56,689 nucleotides of DNA from assembly GCA_902525585.1 (NCBI GenBank), contig CABZHQ010000008.1:1-56689 (forward strand). Direction: 5' to 3'. The DNA comes from an uncultured Prochlorococcus sp. GTDB taxonomy: Bacteria > Cyanobacteriota > Cyanobacteriia > PCC-6307 > Cyanobiaceae. A program made the position numbers and the translations under genes. Below are positions 36,919 to 45,863 of the stretch, one piece after another. The notes beneath the pieces were generated by a model. That model was not told where the DNA came from. It worked only from the letters and a program-made list of their open reading frames with translations, and searched no databases. The first letter of the stretch is position 1; every line of letters starts with the position of its first letter.

Positions 36919-38151
36919 ATGGATGATGTTTTAATTGAATGTTCTCCTGGTATCTCTGGAGATATGTTGTTAGGCGCTTTTTATGATTTAGGGGTTCCTA
37001 AACAAGTTATTGAACAGCCACTTATTGATCTTGGATTAAAGGATCTATATCAACTAGATTTTAAGGAATCAAAAAGTTGTTCAATCCGAGGCATCAAGGC
37101 AAAGGTTGAGAATATTGACTGTAGTCCTATTAAAAGAACTTGGAGAAGTATCAAGGAACTTATTTTAAATGGCAACTTAGAAGATAAATTAAAAAAAATA
37201 ATTTATGAAGTATTTGAATCTTTAGCAATTGCCGAAGGAAAAGTTCATGGTATTAAATCTGATGAAGTTCATTTTCATGAAATTGGAGCTATAGATTCAT
37301 TGGTAGATATAATTGGGGTATGTTCAGCATTTAATTACTTAAATCCAAAGAGGGTTTATTGTAATGAACCAATGTTGGGGAGAGGTTTTGTTCAAACTGA
37401 GCATGGAAAATTATCTGTACCACCTCCAGCTGTAATAGAGCTAATAAGACAAAAAAATATTAAGGTTTTATCAAATCGTGACTCAATTGAAGGCGAACTC
37501 TCAACACCAACTGGTATTGCTTTACTTGCTAATTTAGTCGACTATCTAGAACCTCCTGTAAAATTTTCTATTAACTCTTATGGCGTAGGCATTGGTAACC
37601 AAAAATTTCCATTCCCTAATTTGGTAAGAGTTTATAAAATTTCTTCATTTGAGGATTCTTCTATTAACGATAATGAACAAATTAGTCCAAAGTGTGAAGA
37701 GATATCTATTCAAGAAGCATGGATTGATGATCAAACACCCGAAGATATATCTAATTTTGTGGAGAAACTTAGAATTGAGGGAGCTTACGATGTTTCCTAT
37801 CAAGCTACCAATATGAAAAAAAATAGGATTGGATTTTCTATTCAAGCAATCTTGCCCATTGAGAAAAAAGAATTTTTTAGGCGATTATGGTTTGATTATT
37901 CCAGCACTATTGGGGTTCGTGAAAGGACCCAATCTAGGTGGATATTACTTAGACGTAGAGGAGAATGTTTAACTACTTTTGGAAATATAAAAGTTAAACA
38001 AACTTTGAAACCCGATGGATCAATAGATATGAAACCAGAAAATGATGAGGTTTTGAGATTAAAATTAAATCATAAAATATCAACTTATGAAATAAGAAAA
38101 ATAATCCAAGAGTCAAGTAATAAATTTAAAGCATTTGAAAACTGGAAATGA
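36919..38151 (+). CDS. larC: LarC-type nickel-insertion protein (DUF111)
   Basis: 410 residues matching LarC, which inserts nickel into the pyridinium dithiocarboxylate precursor of the nickel-pincer cofactor. Visible motifs are ECSPGISGDMLLGA (7-20), the metal-site-like VHFHEIGAIDSLVDIIG (around 114-130), GELSTPTGIALL and GVGIGNQKFPFPN, then the C-terminal ERTQSRWILLRR with FGNIKVKQ. In Lactobacillus larC is read through a frameshift; here it is one continuous frame. No larA, larB or larE lies nearby. Its stop overlaps the next start as ATGA. Confidence 0.88.
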   Translation: MDDVLIECSPGISGDMLLGAFYDLGVPKQVIEQPLIDLGLKDLYQLDFKESKSCSIRGIKAKVENIDCSPIKRTWRSIKELILNGNLEDKLKKIIYEVFESLAIAEGKVHGIKSDEVHFHEIGAIDSLVDIIGVCSAFNYLNPKRVYCNEPMLGRGFVQTEHGKLSVPPPAVIELIRQKNIKVLSNRDSIEGELSTPTGIALLANLVDYLEPPVKFSINSYGVGIGNQKFPFPNLVRVYKISSFEDSSINDNEQISPKCEEISIQEAWIDDQTPEDISNFVEKLRIEGAYDVSYQATNMKKNRIGFSIQAILPIEKKEFFRRLWFDYSSTIGVRERTQSRWILLRRRGECLTTFGNIKVKQTLKPDGSIDMKPENDEVLRLKLNHKISTYEIRKIIQESSNKFKAFENWK

Positions 38152-39104
38152 GATTTAATAGAAGCAATCAACCATATTTGATAGTCCTTAAAAAAATTAA
38201 TTTTGGTAGTTTAAAGAGTATTTTCTTTATTTCAAGCTTATTATATTTTTGCATCTATTTTTTTTATAATATTGATCAAATTTCTTTTTCTATTAATCTA
38301 GAAAGAAACGGAATAAATTTATCTTTATCATTTTTATTTTGTGTTTTAAGTATTTACCTAAACGCTTATGCATGGAAATATATTGTTAAATGGTTTGGAA
38401 CAGAATTTAAAAGTAATAAGCTAGTCTCTTTTTATGTTTTAACAAATATTCTTAAATACGTTCCAGGAGGGATTTGGCATTTTGTAGAAAGATTTAATTT
38501 TATAAAAAAAATAAGTAATTCTCATATCGCTTTGTATTCGACTCTTATAGAACCTTATTTTATGTTGAGTGGATCATTTCTGTTGGCATCGCTGGGATTA
38601 ATTTTTTCACCAATTTATTTTTTTTTAATTTTTCCTTTAGTATTTTTGAACAGGAAATTAATTTATCTTGTATTAAAAAGAATAGGGTCTCTTAAAGGAA
38701 AAGTATTTGAGGTTTTGAGACTTCCCAATTCAAAAGGCCAATTTGAAGAGAGAATAAATATAATTTCTTTTTTCCCTACTAAAGCTTTAATACTTGAAAT
38801 TGGGTTTGTTTTATCTAAATTTATTGGTTTTTATATTTGCTTAAATACTTTTTATACAAGTAATACTCTGAACATTATATTTTTATTAGTAATCTTTTCT
38901 TTGTCATGGTCTTTAGGCTTGGTAGTCCCAGCAGCTCCAGGAGGAGTAGGTGTTTTTGAGGCCAGCTTCCTTTTTTTTGTTGGCAAAAGTATTCCGCAAA
39001 ATATAATTCTCATTTGCTTAATTTATTTTAGGGTTATATCTACCTCGGCAGATTTGTTCTTAAGCTTGCCTTTTTTAATAAGAAAACTATCTAAAAGAAT
39101 TTAG
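38148..39104 (+). CDS. Flippase-like membrane protein (LPG synthase TM / UPF0104-like)
   Basis: 318 residues with about eight membrane helices. The segment NILKYVPGGIWHFVERF (around 104-120) and the later LVVPAAPGGVGVFEASFLFF (about 262-281) are the conserved parts of the lysylphosphatidylglycerol synthase TM / UPF0104 family. These belong to flippase-like domains that move or modify lipid head groups. The start overlaps the larC stop by four bases. The 3' end overlaps the iron permease gene by four bases, tail to tail. Confidence 0.75.
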   Translation: MRFNRSNQPYLIVLKKINFGSLKSIFFISSLLYFCIYFFYNIDQISFSINLERNGINLSLSFLFCVLSIYLNAYAWKYIVKWFGTEFKSNKLVSFYVLTNILKYVPGGIWHFVERFNFIKKISNSHIALYSTLIEPYFMLSGSFLLASLGLIFSPIYFFLIFPLVFLNRKLIYLVLKRIGSLKGKVFEVLRLPNSKGQFEERINIISFFPTKALILEIGFVLSKFIGFYICLNTFYTSNTLNIIFLLVIFSLSWSLGLVVPAAPGGVGVFEASFLFFVGKSIPQNIILICLIYFRVISTSADLFLSLPFLIRKLSKRI

Positions 39105-40639
39105 TTTTTTCTCTCTAAACTTGGTATCAATGTAATTGATGCAATAAGGCCTAAAGTCATGATAAGAATAGCTGGTAATATTGCCTCTACCATTCTTTCA
39201 TCTCCAGCATATTGATATATCCTCACAGATAATGTATCAAAATCAAATGGTCTCAAAATAAAGGTTATGGGTAATTCTTTTATCGTGTCTACAAAAACTA
39301 AAAGTGATCCTACGAATATTGGTCCCTGAAGAAGAGGTAGATGAATTCTTTTGATGATTCCCGGCCAATTCTCTCCTAGTCCTAGTGCAGCTTCATCAAG
39401 ACTAGGCGAAATTCTCTCAAGACTTGAATCAATAGAACCCTTAGAAATAGTTAGAAATCGAACAAGATAACCCCAAATTAGTAAGCAAATAGCAATGAAA
39501 TTGAATTTTGGAGAAGAAATGCTTATTAAAGATAAAGCTAATATAGTACCTGGAATTGCATAACCTATTCCCGCAAGGTTTGTTAATAGTCCTAGTAATA
39601 AGCTTCTATTTTGACGTCTTGCTAAGGAAATTATTAAGGAGAATAACATCGTTATTAAGGCAGTAAAAAATCCTAGACTTATTGTCCTGAATGATAGGGT
39701 AAGTAATTCTATAGATAACTCTTTTTGAATTTGATCGATATTGAGCATAACCCAAAAACATGGAATTCCAAAAGAGAAAATTGGAGGAAATAAAGATATT
39801 GCTATTGCTAAAAGAGCTCTTATTTTTTTTAATTCCCACCCTTGAGAGTCTTTTGATGCTGGATTTTCACTCCACCTCTTTGATTTTCTTCTCGATAATT
39901 TTTCAAAAATAATTAAAGTGAAAATTATTAATAAAGCTACCAACGATAGTCCAATAGCACTTTTTGGATTACCCTCAATTATCCAATTTTCGGCTATGCC
40001 CGTAGAAATACTTGGAATATTTAATAATGCAAATGTACCTAACTCATTCATTACTTCCATACACATTAAACTTATTCCTGTGATTAGTGCTGGTAACGCC
40101 ATTGGAAAAGCGATTTTAAAGAAGCTCCTCCATGGCCCAACTCCTAATCCTCTACTAGCATTTATTTGATTAACTCCAAATTTATTAAAACTTTCGTTAG
40201 CAAGAATGAATACATATGGATAAGTAGAAATTGAAAGTATTAATACCCCCCACCATAAACCGGTTACTTGATACCCAAAAATACTTCCTAAATCCTGCAA
40301 AACAGCTGTTATTAGATATGCTGGGGCGGCTAGTGGAATGAGCTGACAAATACGGAGAACTTTTCTGAACTTAAAATCACAATTTGATAGTAACCATCCA
40401 TTTAAAGTGCCTAATCCTCCTCCAAAAAAACTTGTTAGTACTAAAACTTTTAAAGTTTCTAATACCTCTTCTCCTCCAGCAATGCCTAATGAAAAATTCC
40501 CACTTACAACATATTGGACACCTTCAAGAAGAAAATTGGAAATTGGAATGATTACTAAAAGTGAGACAATAAACGAAGTAAAATAAAAAAGTTTTAATTC
40601 GGTTAATGCTTTTTTAAATCCTTTAATAAGTATTTTCAA
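39101..40639 (-). CDS. futB: Iron(III) ABC transporter permease (FutB/FbpB type)
   Basis: 512 residues with two fused permease modules and about 12 helices. Each half has an EAA motif: NASRGLGVGPWRSFFKIAFP in the first and DEAALGLGENWPGIIKRIHLP in the second. This duplicated form is typical of ferric iron permeases (FbpB/SfuB/FutB). It lacks a local binding protein or ATPase gene, as in cyanobacteria where futA, futB and futC are dispersed. It begins 28 bases downstream of the G3E GTPase stop, so the two metal genes may be co-transcribed. Confidence 0.88.
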   Translation of the reverse strand: MKILIKGFKKALTELKLFYFTSFIVSLLVIIPISNFLLEGVQYVVSGNFSLGIAGGEEVLETLKVLVLTSFFGGGLGTLNGWLLSNCDFKFRKVLRICQLIPLAAPAYLITAVLQDLGSIFGYQVTGLWWGVLILSISTYPYVFILANESFNKFGVNQINASRGLGVGPWRSFFKIAFPMALPALITGISLMCMEVMNELGTFALLNIPSISTGIAENWIIEGNPKSAIGLSLVALLIIFTLIIFEKLSRRKSKRWSENPASKDSQGWELKKIRALLAIAISLFPPIFSFGIPCFWVMLNIDQIQKELSIELLTLSFRTISLGFFTALITMLFSLIISLARRQNRSLLLGLLTNLAGIGYAIPGTILALSLISISSPKFNFIAICLLIWGYLVRFLTISKGSIDSSLERISPSLDEAALGLGENWPGIIKRIHLPLLQGPIFVGSLLVFVDTIKELPITFILRPFDFDTLSVRIYQYAGDERMVEAILPAILIMTLGLIASITLIPSLERKN

Positions 40640-40667
40640 AAATTAATTAAATCCTAATATGTAAACA

Positions 40668-41714
40668 CTAATCTGTACTAAATCTACATGATGAAAGTTG
40701 ATTCTTAATAGTTTGATGATCTAAGTTTTTACCAATTAATACTATCTTGTTAGATTTTTCTTTCGTCCATTTTTCATCATCTAGAGAAAATCGTTTTCCG
40801 GATAGGTGAAAAATGTGTTTTCTATCACTTTCCATAAACCATAGTATTCCTTTCGCCCTAAATACATTTTGTGAGATTTGATTATCTAAGAAATATTGAA
40901 ACTTCCTTAAGGAAAATGGTTCAAATGTCTCATAAGAAACTGATGTAAAACCCTCTATATTATTAATCAAATCGTGCGAATGAGAAGAGTGATCGTGTGA
41001 ATGAGAAGAGTGTTCGTGCGAATGAGAAGAGTGATCGTGTGAATGAGAAGAGCGTTCAAGTGAATTGTCTTCTACATTTTCTTTATCCTTGTGGAATTTA
41101 AAAGTATCTGTTTCAAATAGACCTACACTCATTATTGTTTGTAATCCAACCTCACTATTGGTTGATCTCAATATCCTTGGTTCTTTTTTTATTTTATTTA
41201 TAAATTTTTCGACTTTCTGTAGTTGTTCTTCGTTGACTAAATCACATTTATTAAGGAGAAGGATATCTCCGTATAAAATCTGAGAATAGGCGACACTTGA
41301 ATTATTAATTTCAAAATCAAAATTTTCTCCATCAATGACAGTGATGATTGAATCTAATCTTACTTTTTCCCGAAGATCTCCAGCTGCAAAAGTCATGGCA
41401 ACTGGTAATGGATCCGCTAGCCCAGTAGTTTCGACAATCAAATAGTCTATTTTTTCAGATCTTTCTAAAACTTTGGATACTGTATTTAATAATTCACCAT
41501 TGATAGAGCAACATATACAGCCATTATTTAATTCGATCATATCTTCTGAGCCTTCTATTATTAAGTCATTATCTATTCCTATCTCTCCAAATTCATTAAC
41601 CAAAACAGCTGTTTTTAGACCAACTTGATTTTTTAAAATATGATTTAAAAGCGTAGTTTTGCCAGAACCTAAAAATCCACTAATAATCGTAACAGGTAAT
41701 AACTTTTTAGACAT
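40668..41714 (-). CDS. G3E GTPase / CobW-type metallochaperone with His-rich linker
   Basis: 348 residues of the COG0523 group. GTPase motifs: Walker A GFLGSGKT (13-20), the metal-binding C66-I-C68-C69 in GCICC, switch ETTGLADP (95-102) and NKCDLV. A His-rich linker at 222-248 holds 11 His in near-perfect SHSHDHS units of seven residues, before the C-terminal CobW domain with FRAKGILWF. Such proteins deliver zinc, cobalt or iron to client enzymes. Downstream on the same strand is an iron permease; upstream are pterin dehydratase and yjbQ genes. Confidence 0.93.
   Translation of the reverse strand: MSKKLLPVTIISGFLGSGKTTLLNHILKNQVGLKTAVLVNEFGEIGIDNDLIIEGSEDMIELNNGCICCSINGELLNTVSKVLERSEKIDYLIVETTGLADPLPVAMTFAAGDLREKVRLDSIITVIDGENFDFEINNSSVAYSQILYGDILLLNKCDLVNEEQLQKVEKFINKIKKEPRILRSTNSEVGLQTIMSVGLFETDTFKFHKDKENVEDNSLERSSHSHDHSSHSHEHSSHSHDHSSHSHDLINNIEGFTSVSYETFEPFSLRKFQYFLDNQISQNVFRAKGILWFMESDRKHIFHLSGKRFSLDDEKWTKEKSNKIVLIGKNLDHQTIKNQLSSCRFSTD
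40971..41051 (-). repeat. Tandem 21-base units encoding a His-rich linker
   Basis: About four copies of a 21-base unit encode (S)SHSHDHS in the G3E GTPase gene. Copies differ at a few bases (DHS versus EHS, gtg versus gtt positions). Confidence 0.9.
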
Positions 41715-41754
41715 TTTGACTAATTCTTTAAATGAATGAATTTAAATTTGTAAT

Positions 41755-42045
41755 TTATTGATCGAAAATTTTATTTATTTCTGAAGCTAACGTTTGATCC
41801 AGATTTGTTATGCCCCCTAAATCATGAGTACTTAACCTAATTTTTACTTTTGAATAAACGTTTTCCCAGTTAGGGTGATGATTATATTTTTCGCAGATGA
41901 AAGCAATTTTAGTCATAAAAGAGAAGGCTTCAATAAAATTAATGAATTTAAACTCTCTTTGTAGTTGTTCATTGTGAATTTCCCAGCCGGGTATTTTGAT
42001 AACTAATTCCTTCAATTCTTCATCTTGCAAAAGGTAAGGTTTCAT
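41755..42045 (-). CDS. Pterin-4a-carbinolamine dehydratase
   Basis: 96 residues, with the family signature E52-K-Y-x-H56-H57-P (EKYNHHPNW) and RLSTHDLGGITNLD with H74. These are the canonical catalytic histidines, so it is a true PCD rather than the divergent carboxysome-associated acRAF type. PCD recycles the pterin of aromatic amino acid hydroxylases. No hydroxylase gene is seen nearby. It is 13 bases downstream of the yjbQ gene and upstream of the G3E GTPase. Confidence 0.9.
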   Translation of the reverse strand: MKPYLLQDEELKELVIKIPGWEIHNEQLQREFKFINFIEAFSFMTKIAFICEKYNHHPNWENVYSKVKIRLSTHDLGGITNLDQTLASEINKIFDQ

Positions 42046-42058
42046 TAAATGATTAATA

Positions 42059-42544
42059 TTAGTTCTTATTAATTACATTATAAATATTTTGCCTTTTCTC
42101 ACCAATTATATGTACATTCAAAACCCTTTCTTTTGGATCAAATCTATGTTCCCATAAATACACTGCTTGCCATGTGCCAAGCATAAGATTACTATCCTGA
42201 AAACTTAGAGATAAACAAGTATTTGTTAAAGATGTTTTAATATGAGCTGGCATATCGTCAGCTCCTTCTTGATAATGTTTATAAGAAATTTCTTCTCTAT
42301 TTTTTGATAAAGTTAAATAGGAATTATATGGAACTATGGATTGAATATATTCTCTTAAGTCTTTTAGTACGTTTGGGTCAGCATTTTCATTAATAGTTAA
42401 GCTACAACTAGTATGAAGTGAAGTTAAATTTAAAATTCCTGAATCAAAATTATTTTTTTCAATAAATAAATTTAAATCATTAGTTATGTCAATAAAACCC
42501 TCACCATTAGTTGTAAATTCTATTTTTGAAAATATTTGTTCCAT
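42059..42544 (-). CDS. YjbQ / UPF0047 family protein
   Basis: 161 residues with the family motifs LTSLHTSCSLTINENADP (42-59) and EGADDMPAHIKTSLTNTCLSL (around 93-113), with conserved His, and the end GTWQAVYLWEHR. Bacterial members have been reported as secondary thiamine-phosphate synthases, but the physiological role is unclear. It is first of a minus-strand run yjbQ, PCD, G3E GTPase, iron permease. Confidence 0.88.
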   Translation of the reverse strand: MEQIFSKIEFTTNGEGFIDITNDLNLFIEKNNFDSGILNLTSLHTSCSLTINENADPNVLKDLREYIQSIVPYNSYLTLSKNREEISYKHYQEGADDMPAHIKTSLTNTCLSLSFQDSNLMLGTWQAVYLWEHRFDPKERVLNVHIIGEKRQNIYNVINKN

Positions 42545-42652
42545 ATAAATAAAAGCTCAATTAATTGATATTCTATTATGGATAAACAAAGTATGTTTTA
42601 TGCAAACATCAATATTTTTATCTTAAAATGAATTTAATTTATATATAAATTT

Positions 42653-44158
42653 TTGGCTGAAATTCAATGGAATAAGCTGGGAGCTTATCTTAAAGAAACT
42701 CAAATATTAGGTTCAATCCAAAATACGCTTTATTGGGATCAGAATACTGGGATGCCCAAGAAAGGAGCTTCTTGGAGATCTGAACAACTTACATACATTG
42801 CAAAAATCTTGCATAGTAGAAATTCTTCTGAAGAATTTTTTAATTTAATACAATCTGCTAAAAATGAATTATTAGATACTGAACAAAATTCTAATAATTT
42901 ACTCTTTATTAGAGGAAAAGAAAGAAACATTAATCTTTTAATTAAGGAATTTAATAGAGCGAAAGATTTAGATCCTAAATTAGTTGAATCTTTAGCAAAG
43001 GCAAAATCTAAAGGATATGAAAGTTGGCAAGAAGCTAAGAAAAAATCAGATTTTAAAGTTTTTCTCCCATTCTTTGAAGAATTAGTCAAATTAAGGATTG
43101 AGGAGGCGAAACAAATATCAGATCAATATTCACCATGGGAGACTCTAGCCCAACCCTTTGAGCCTGAAATAACTTTAAAGTGGTTGAATAAAATGTTTCA
43201 GCCTTTGAAAGATACTCTCCCAGAATTGATTAAAGGAATTAGAAATTCAAAGAAATATCACTGGGATTTAAGTCCAGAATCTCAACACAATTTATGTTCT
43301 AAATTACTTGATGAGTTTGGGAGAGATAAAGACCTAGTTGTTGTTGGCAAATCTCCCCATCCTTTTTCAATTACTTTAGGACCTAATGATTATAGGATCA
43401 CTACACGAATAGTTTTAGGTGAACCTCTATCAAGTTTTTTAGCAACTGCGCATGAGTGGGGGCATTCAATTTATGAGCAAGGTCTGCCATCTCAAAGTCA
43501 TCAATGGTTTGCTTGGCCTTTAGGTCAAGCAACTTCTATGGGTATACATGAAAGTCAGTCTTTATTTTGGGAAAATAGAATAGTTAAATCCAAATCTTTT
43601 TCGAAGAGATTTTTTAAAAAATTTGTTTCAGCTGGATGTACATTAAATAATTATTTTGAACTCTGGAAATCTATTAATCATTTGGAAGCAGGATTAAATA
43701 GGGTTGAAGCAGATGAATTGACTTATGGTTTACACATTCTTATTAGAACCGAACTTGAAATAGATTTAATTGAGGGAGGTTTACCTGCTGAGGATATTCC
43801 AACAGAATGGAATAAAAGATATGGTGAACTGTTAGGAATAAAACCATCTAATGATTCAGAAGGTTGTCTTCAGGATGTTCATTGGAGTGAAGGAGCCTTT
43901 GGATATTTCCCCTCATATTTGTTAGGGCATCTTATAAGTGCACAAATATCCAATCAAATGGAAAAAGATGTTGGTTTGATTGATAATGTAATTGAAAATG
44001 GTGAATATCAAAAGATCATTTCATGGTTAAAAAATAATATACACAAATATGGCAGATCAGTTAACTCAATGGAGTTGGTAAGAGCTGTCACAAATGAAGA
44101 ACTATCTTCAAATTATTTTATTAATCATTTACGGTCTAAAATAGATGATTTTTGCTGA
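42653..44158 (+). CDS. Carboxypeptidase Taq family metallopeptidase (M32)
   Basis: 501 residues, the usual length. The zinc motif is HEWGHS (HExxH, around 263-268), followed by the GIHESQSLFWENRI motif (about 297-310) with the third ligand. The N-terminal TLYWDQNTGMPKKGASWRSEQLTYI is typical of M32. Start is TTG at 42653 (MAEIQWNK). Thermostable relatives remove C-terminal residues from peptides; a role in peptide turnover is inferred. Confidence 0.93.
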   Translation: MAEIQWNKLGAYLKETQILGSIQNTLYWDQNTGMPKKGASWRSEQLTYIAKILHSRNSSEEFFNLIQSAKNELLDTEQNSNNLLFIRGKERNINLLIKEFNRAKDLDPKLVESLAKAKSKGYESWQEAKKKSDFKVFLPFFEELVKLRIEEAKQISDQYSPWETLAQPFEPEITLKWLNKMFQPLKDTLPELIKGIRNSKKYHWDLSPESQHNLCSKLLDEFGRDKDLVVVGKSPHPFSITLGPNDYRITTRIVLGEPLSSFLATAHEWGHSIYEQGLPSQSHQWFAWPLGQATSMGIHESQSLFWENRIVKSKSFSKRFFKKFVSAGCTLNNYFELWKSINHLEAGLNRVEADELTYGLHILIRTELEIDLIEGGLPAEDIPTEWNKRYGELLGIKPSNDSEGCLQDVHWSEGAFGYFPSYLLGHLISAQISNQMEKDVGLIDNVIENGEYQKIISWLKNNIHKYGRSVNSMELVRAVTNEELSSNYFINHLRSKIDDFC

Positions 44159-44221
44159 AAAATTACTTTTAAAGAATTTGTTTAAGTGCGAGGATGTAAG
44201 ATAAATAAAAATAATTTTTTG

Positions 44222-44809
44222 ATGGCAAATCTTAATCAACCCCCAAGTAGGGTTACACCTAATTTATTGCATATACTAAATGCTTTCACTGATAGCTCAA
44301 ATTCAATAGTTAATACTATTGTTGAATTGAATTCTAATACAATAAATAAATATGAATTAATTACAGAAACGGGTCATCTTAAACTTGATAGGGTGGGTTA
44401 TTCTTCACTTGCTTATCCATTCGCTTATGGATGTATACCAAGGACATGGGATGAAGATGGAGACCCGCTTGATATAGAAATTGTTGGAGTAACTGAGCCG
44501 TTAATACCTGGATCTATTGTGGAGGCAAGGATTATTGGGGTGATGAAATTTGATGATGGTGGAGAGGTGGATGATAAGGTAATAGCGGTTCTCGCAGATG
44601 ATAAAAGAATGGATCATATCTCAAGTTTTAAAGATCTTGGAGAGCATTGGCTAAAAGAAACTAAGTATTATTGGGAACATTACAAAGATCTAAAAAAACC
44701 AGGAACATGTACAGTAAATGGTTTTTTTGGGATAGAGGAAGCTATTGAAGTAATTAAAAATTGCGAAGATAGATATAAAAAAGAAATTGATCCTAAATTA
44801 GTAAATTAA
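44222..44809 (+). CDS. ppa: Inorganic pyrophosphatase (family I)
   Basis: Hydrolyses pyrophosphate from biosynthesis. From the ATG at 44222 it is 195 residues (a GTG at 44186 gives a longer, less likely form). Conserved pieces: the NKYELITETGHLKLDRV start, YPFAYGCIPRTWDEDGDPLD with the metal-binding Asp triad, and KVIAVLADDKR followed by HYKDLKKPG. It ends inside a terminator hairpin and abuts hemC. Confidence 0.95.
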   Translation: MANLNQPPSRVTPNLLHILNAFTDSSNSIVNTIVELNSNTINKYELITETGHLKLDRVGYSSLAYPFAYGCIPRTWDEDGDPLDIEIVGVTEPLIPGSIVEARIIGVMKFDDGGEVDDKVIAVLADDKRMDHISSFKDLGEHWLKETKYYWEHYKDLKKPGTCTVNGFFGIEEAIEVIKNCEDRYKKEIDPKLVN

Positions 44810-44824
44810 CTAATTTAATTTTTC
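44794..44824 (+). terminator. Intrinsic terminator of ppa containing its stop codon
   Basis: TAAATTAGT (44794-44802) pairs perfectly with ACTAATTTA (44809-44817), loop AAATTA, followed by ATTTTTC. The ppa TAA (44807-44809) lies in the loop and first base of the right arm. On the minus strand it overlaps the hemC stop. Confidence 0.7.
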
Positions 44825-45766
44825 TCTAAATTGTTCAAATATTTCGCTTAGTATTTCGTCGGCACCTTGGAGCTTTAGTTTTTTAGCAAGTTCTTTGCCT
44901 ATTTCATCAGGATTATTAATATTGCCAATATACTGATCTTTAATAAGCCTTTCTCCATCGAGAGATGCAACCATGCCTGTAAGGCAAAGTTGTTCATTTT
45001 GAATTTTACTATTGACACCTATTGGGACTTGGCATCCCCCTTCAAGCTCTCTTAAAAAAGCCCTCTCTGCTAGACATCTTTGACTGGTGGGTTGGTCTTC
45101 TAGGACATTTATAATCTCTAAAACTTTTTTATCATTAGATTTACATTCAATACCCAGCGCTCCTTGACCAACAGCATGAAGTGAAATTTCATTTGGAATA
45201 ATCTGGTGAATTCTTGATTCAAAGCCCAATCTTTTTAAACCAGCTGCAGCGAGAATTATGCAATCAAATTCACCGGCATCTAATTTTTCTATTCTTGTAA
45301 TAACATTTCCCCTGATATCTTTAAATTCAAGGTGTGGATACTTATTTCTTAATTGTGCAAGTCTTCTAAGAGAGCTTGTCCCCACAATTGAACCTGCTGG
45401 TAAAGTTTCTAATTTGTAACAATCATTTTTTTTGTTAACTACTAAAGCATCTGCAGGGTCTTCTCTTTTTGTTATGCATCCTAATTTAAGGCCATTAGGT
45501 AAATTTGTTGGTAAATCTTTAAGAGAGTGTACTGCTATATCTGCTTGGCCTACTAGCATTTGTGCTTCAAGTTCTTTTGTAAATAAACCTTTGTCACCTA
45601 TTTTTGCTAAGGCTACATCAAGAATTTTGTCTCCTTGAGTTGCCATCGCTTCTATAGATACCTCTAAATTAGGAATATTCCTTTCTAGTTGATCTTTAAC
45701 CCATAAAGTTTGCACCATCGCTAGTTTACTTCTTCTACTAGCTATTTTCAGCTTAAAATTAGTCAT
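44810..45766 (-). CDS. hemC: Porphobilinogen deaminase (hydroxymethylbilane synthase)
   Basis: Polymerises four porphobilinogens in tetrapyrrole synthesis. The 318-residue product has the catalytic Asp D84 in HSLKDLP and the dipyrromethane-binding C245 in [11 protein letters not shown]. Other motifs are [10 protein letters not shown] at the N-terminus and [12 protein letters not shown]. It is upstream (in the pathway) of cobM and cobK also found here. Confidence 0.96.
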   Translation of the reverse strand: MTNFKLKIASRRSKLAMVQTLWVKDQLERNIPNLEVSIEAMATQGDKILDVALAKIGDKGLFTKELEAQMLVGQADIAVHSLKDLPTNLPNGLKLGCITKREDPADALVVNKKNDCYKLETLPAGSIVGTSSLRRLAQLRNKYPHLEFKDIRGNVITRIEKLDAGEFDCIILAAAGLKRLGFESRIHQIIPNEISLHAVGQGALGIECKSNDKKVLEIINVLEDQPTSQRCLAERAFLRELEGGCQVPIGVNSKIQNEQLCLTGMVASLDGERLIKDQYIGNINNPDEIGKELAKKLKLQGADEILSEIFEQFREKLN

Positions 45767-45863
45767 TAAATATTATTTTGAGTTTGAATTAAATATAAAG
45801 TCGAATCTATTTTAAGCTATTCTTTTGCAAGTTTTTAAAGCTGAAAATTATACTTAACTTTTT

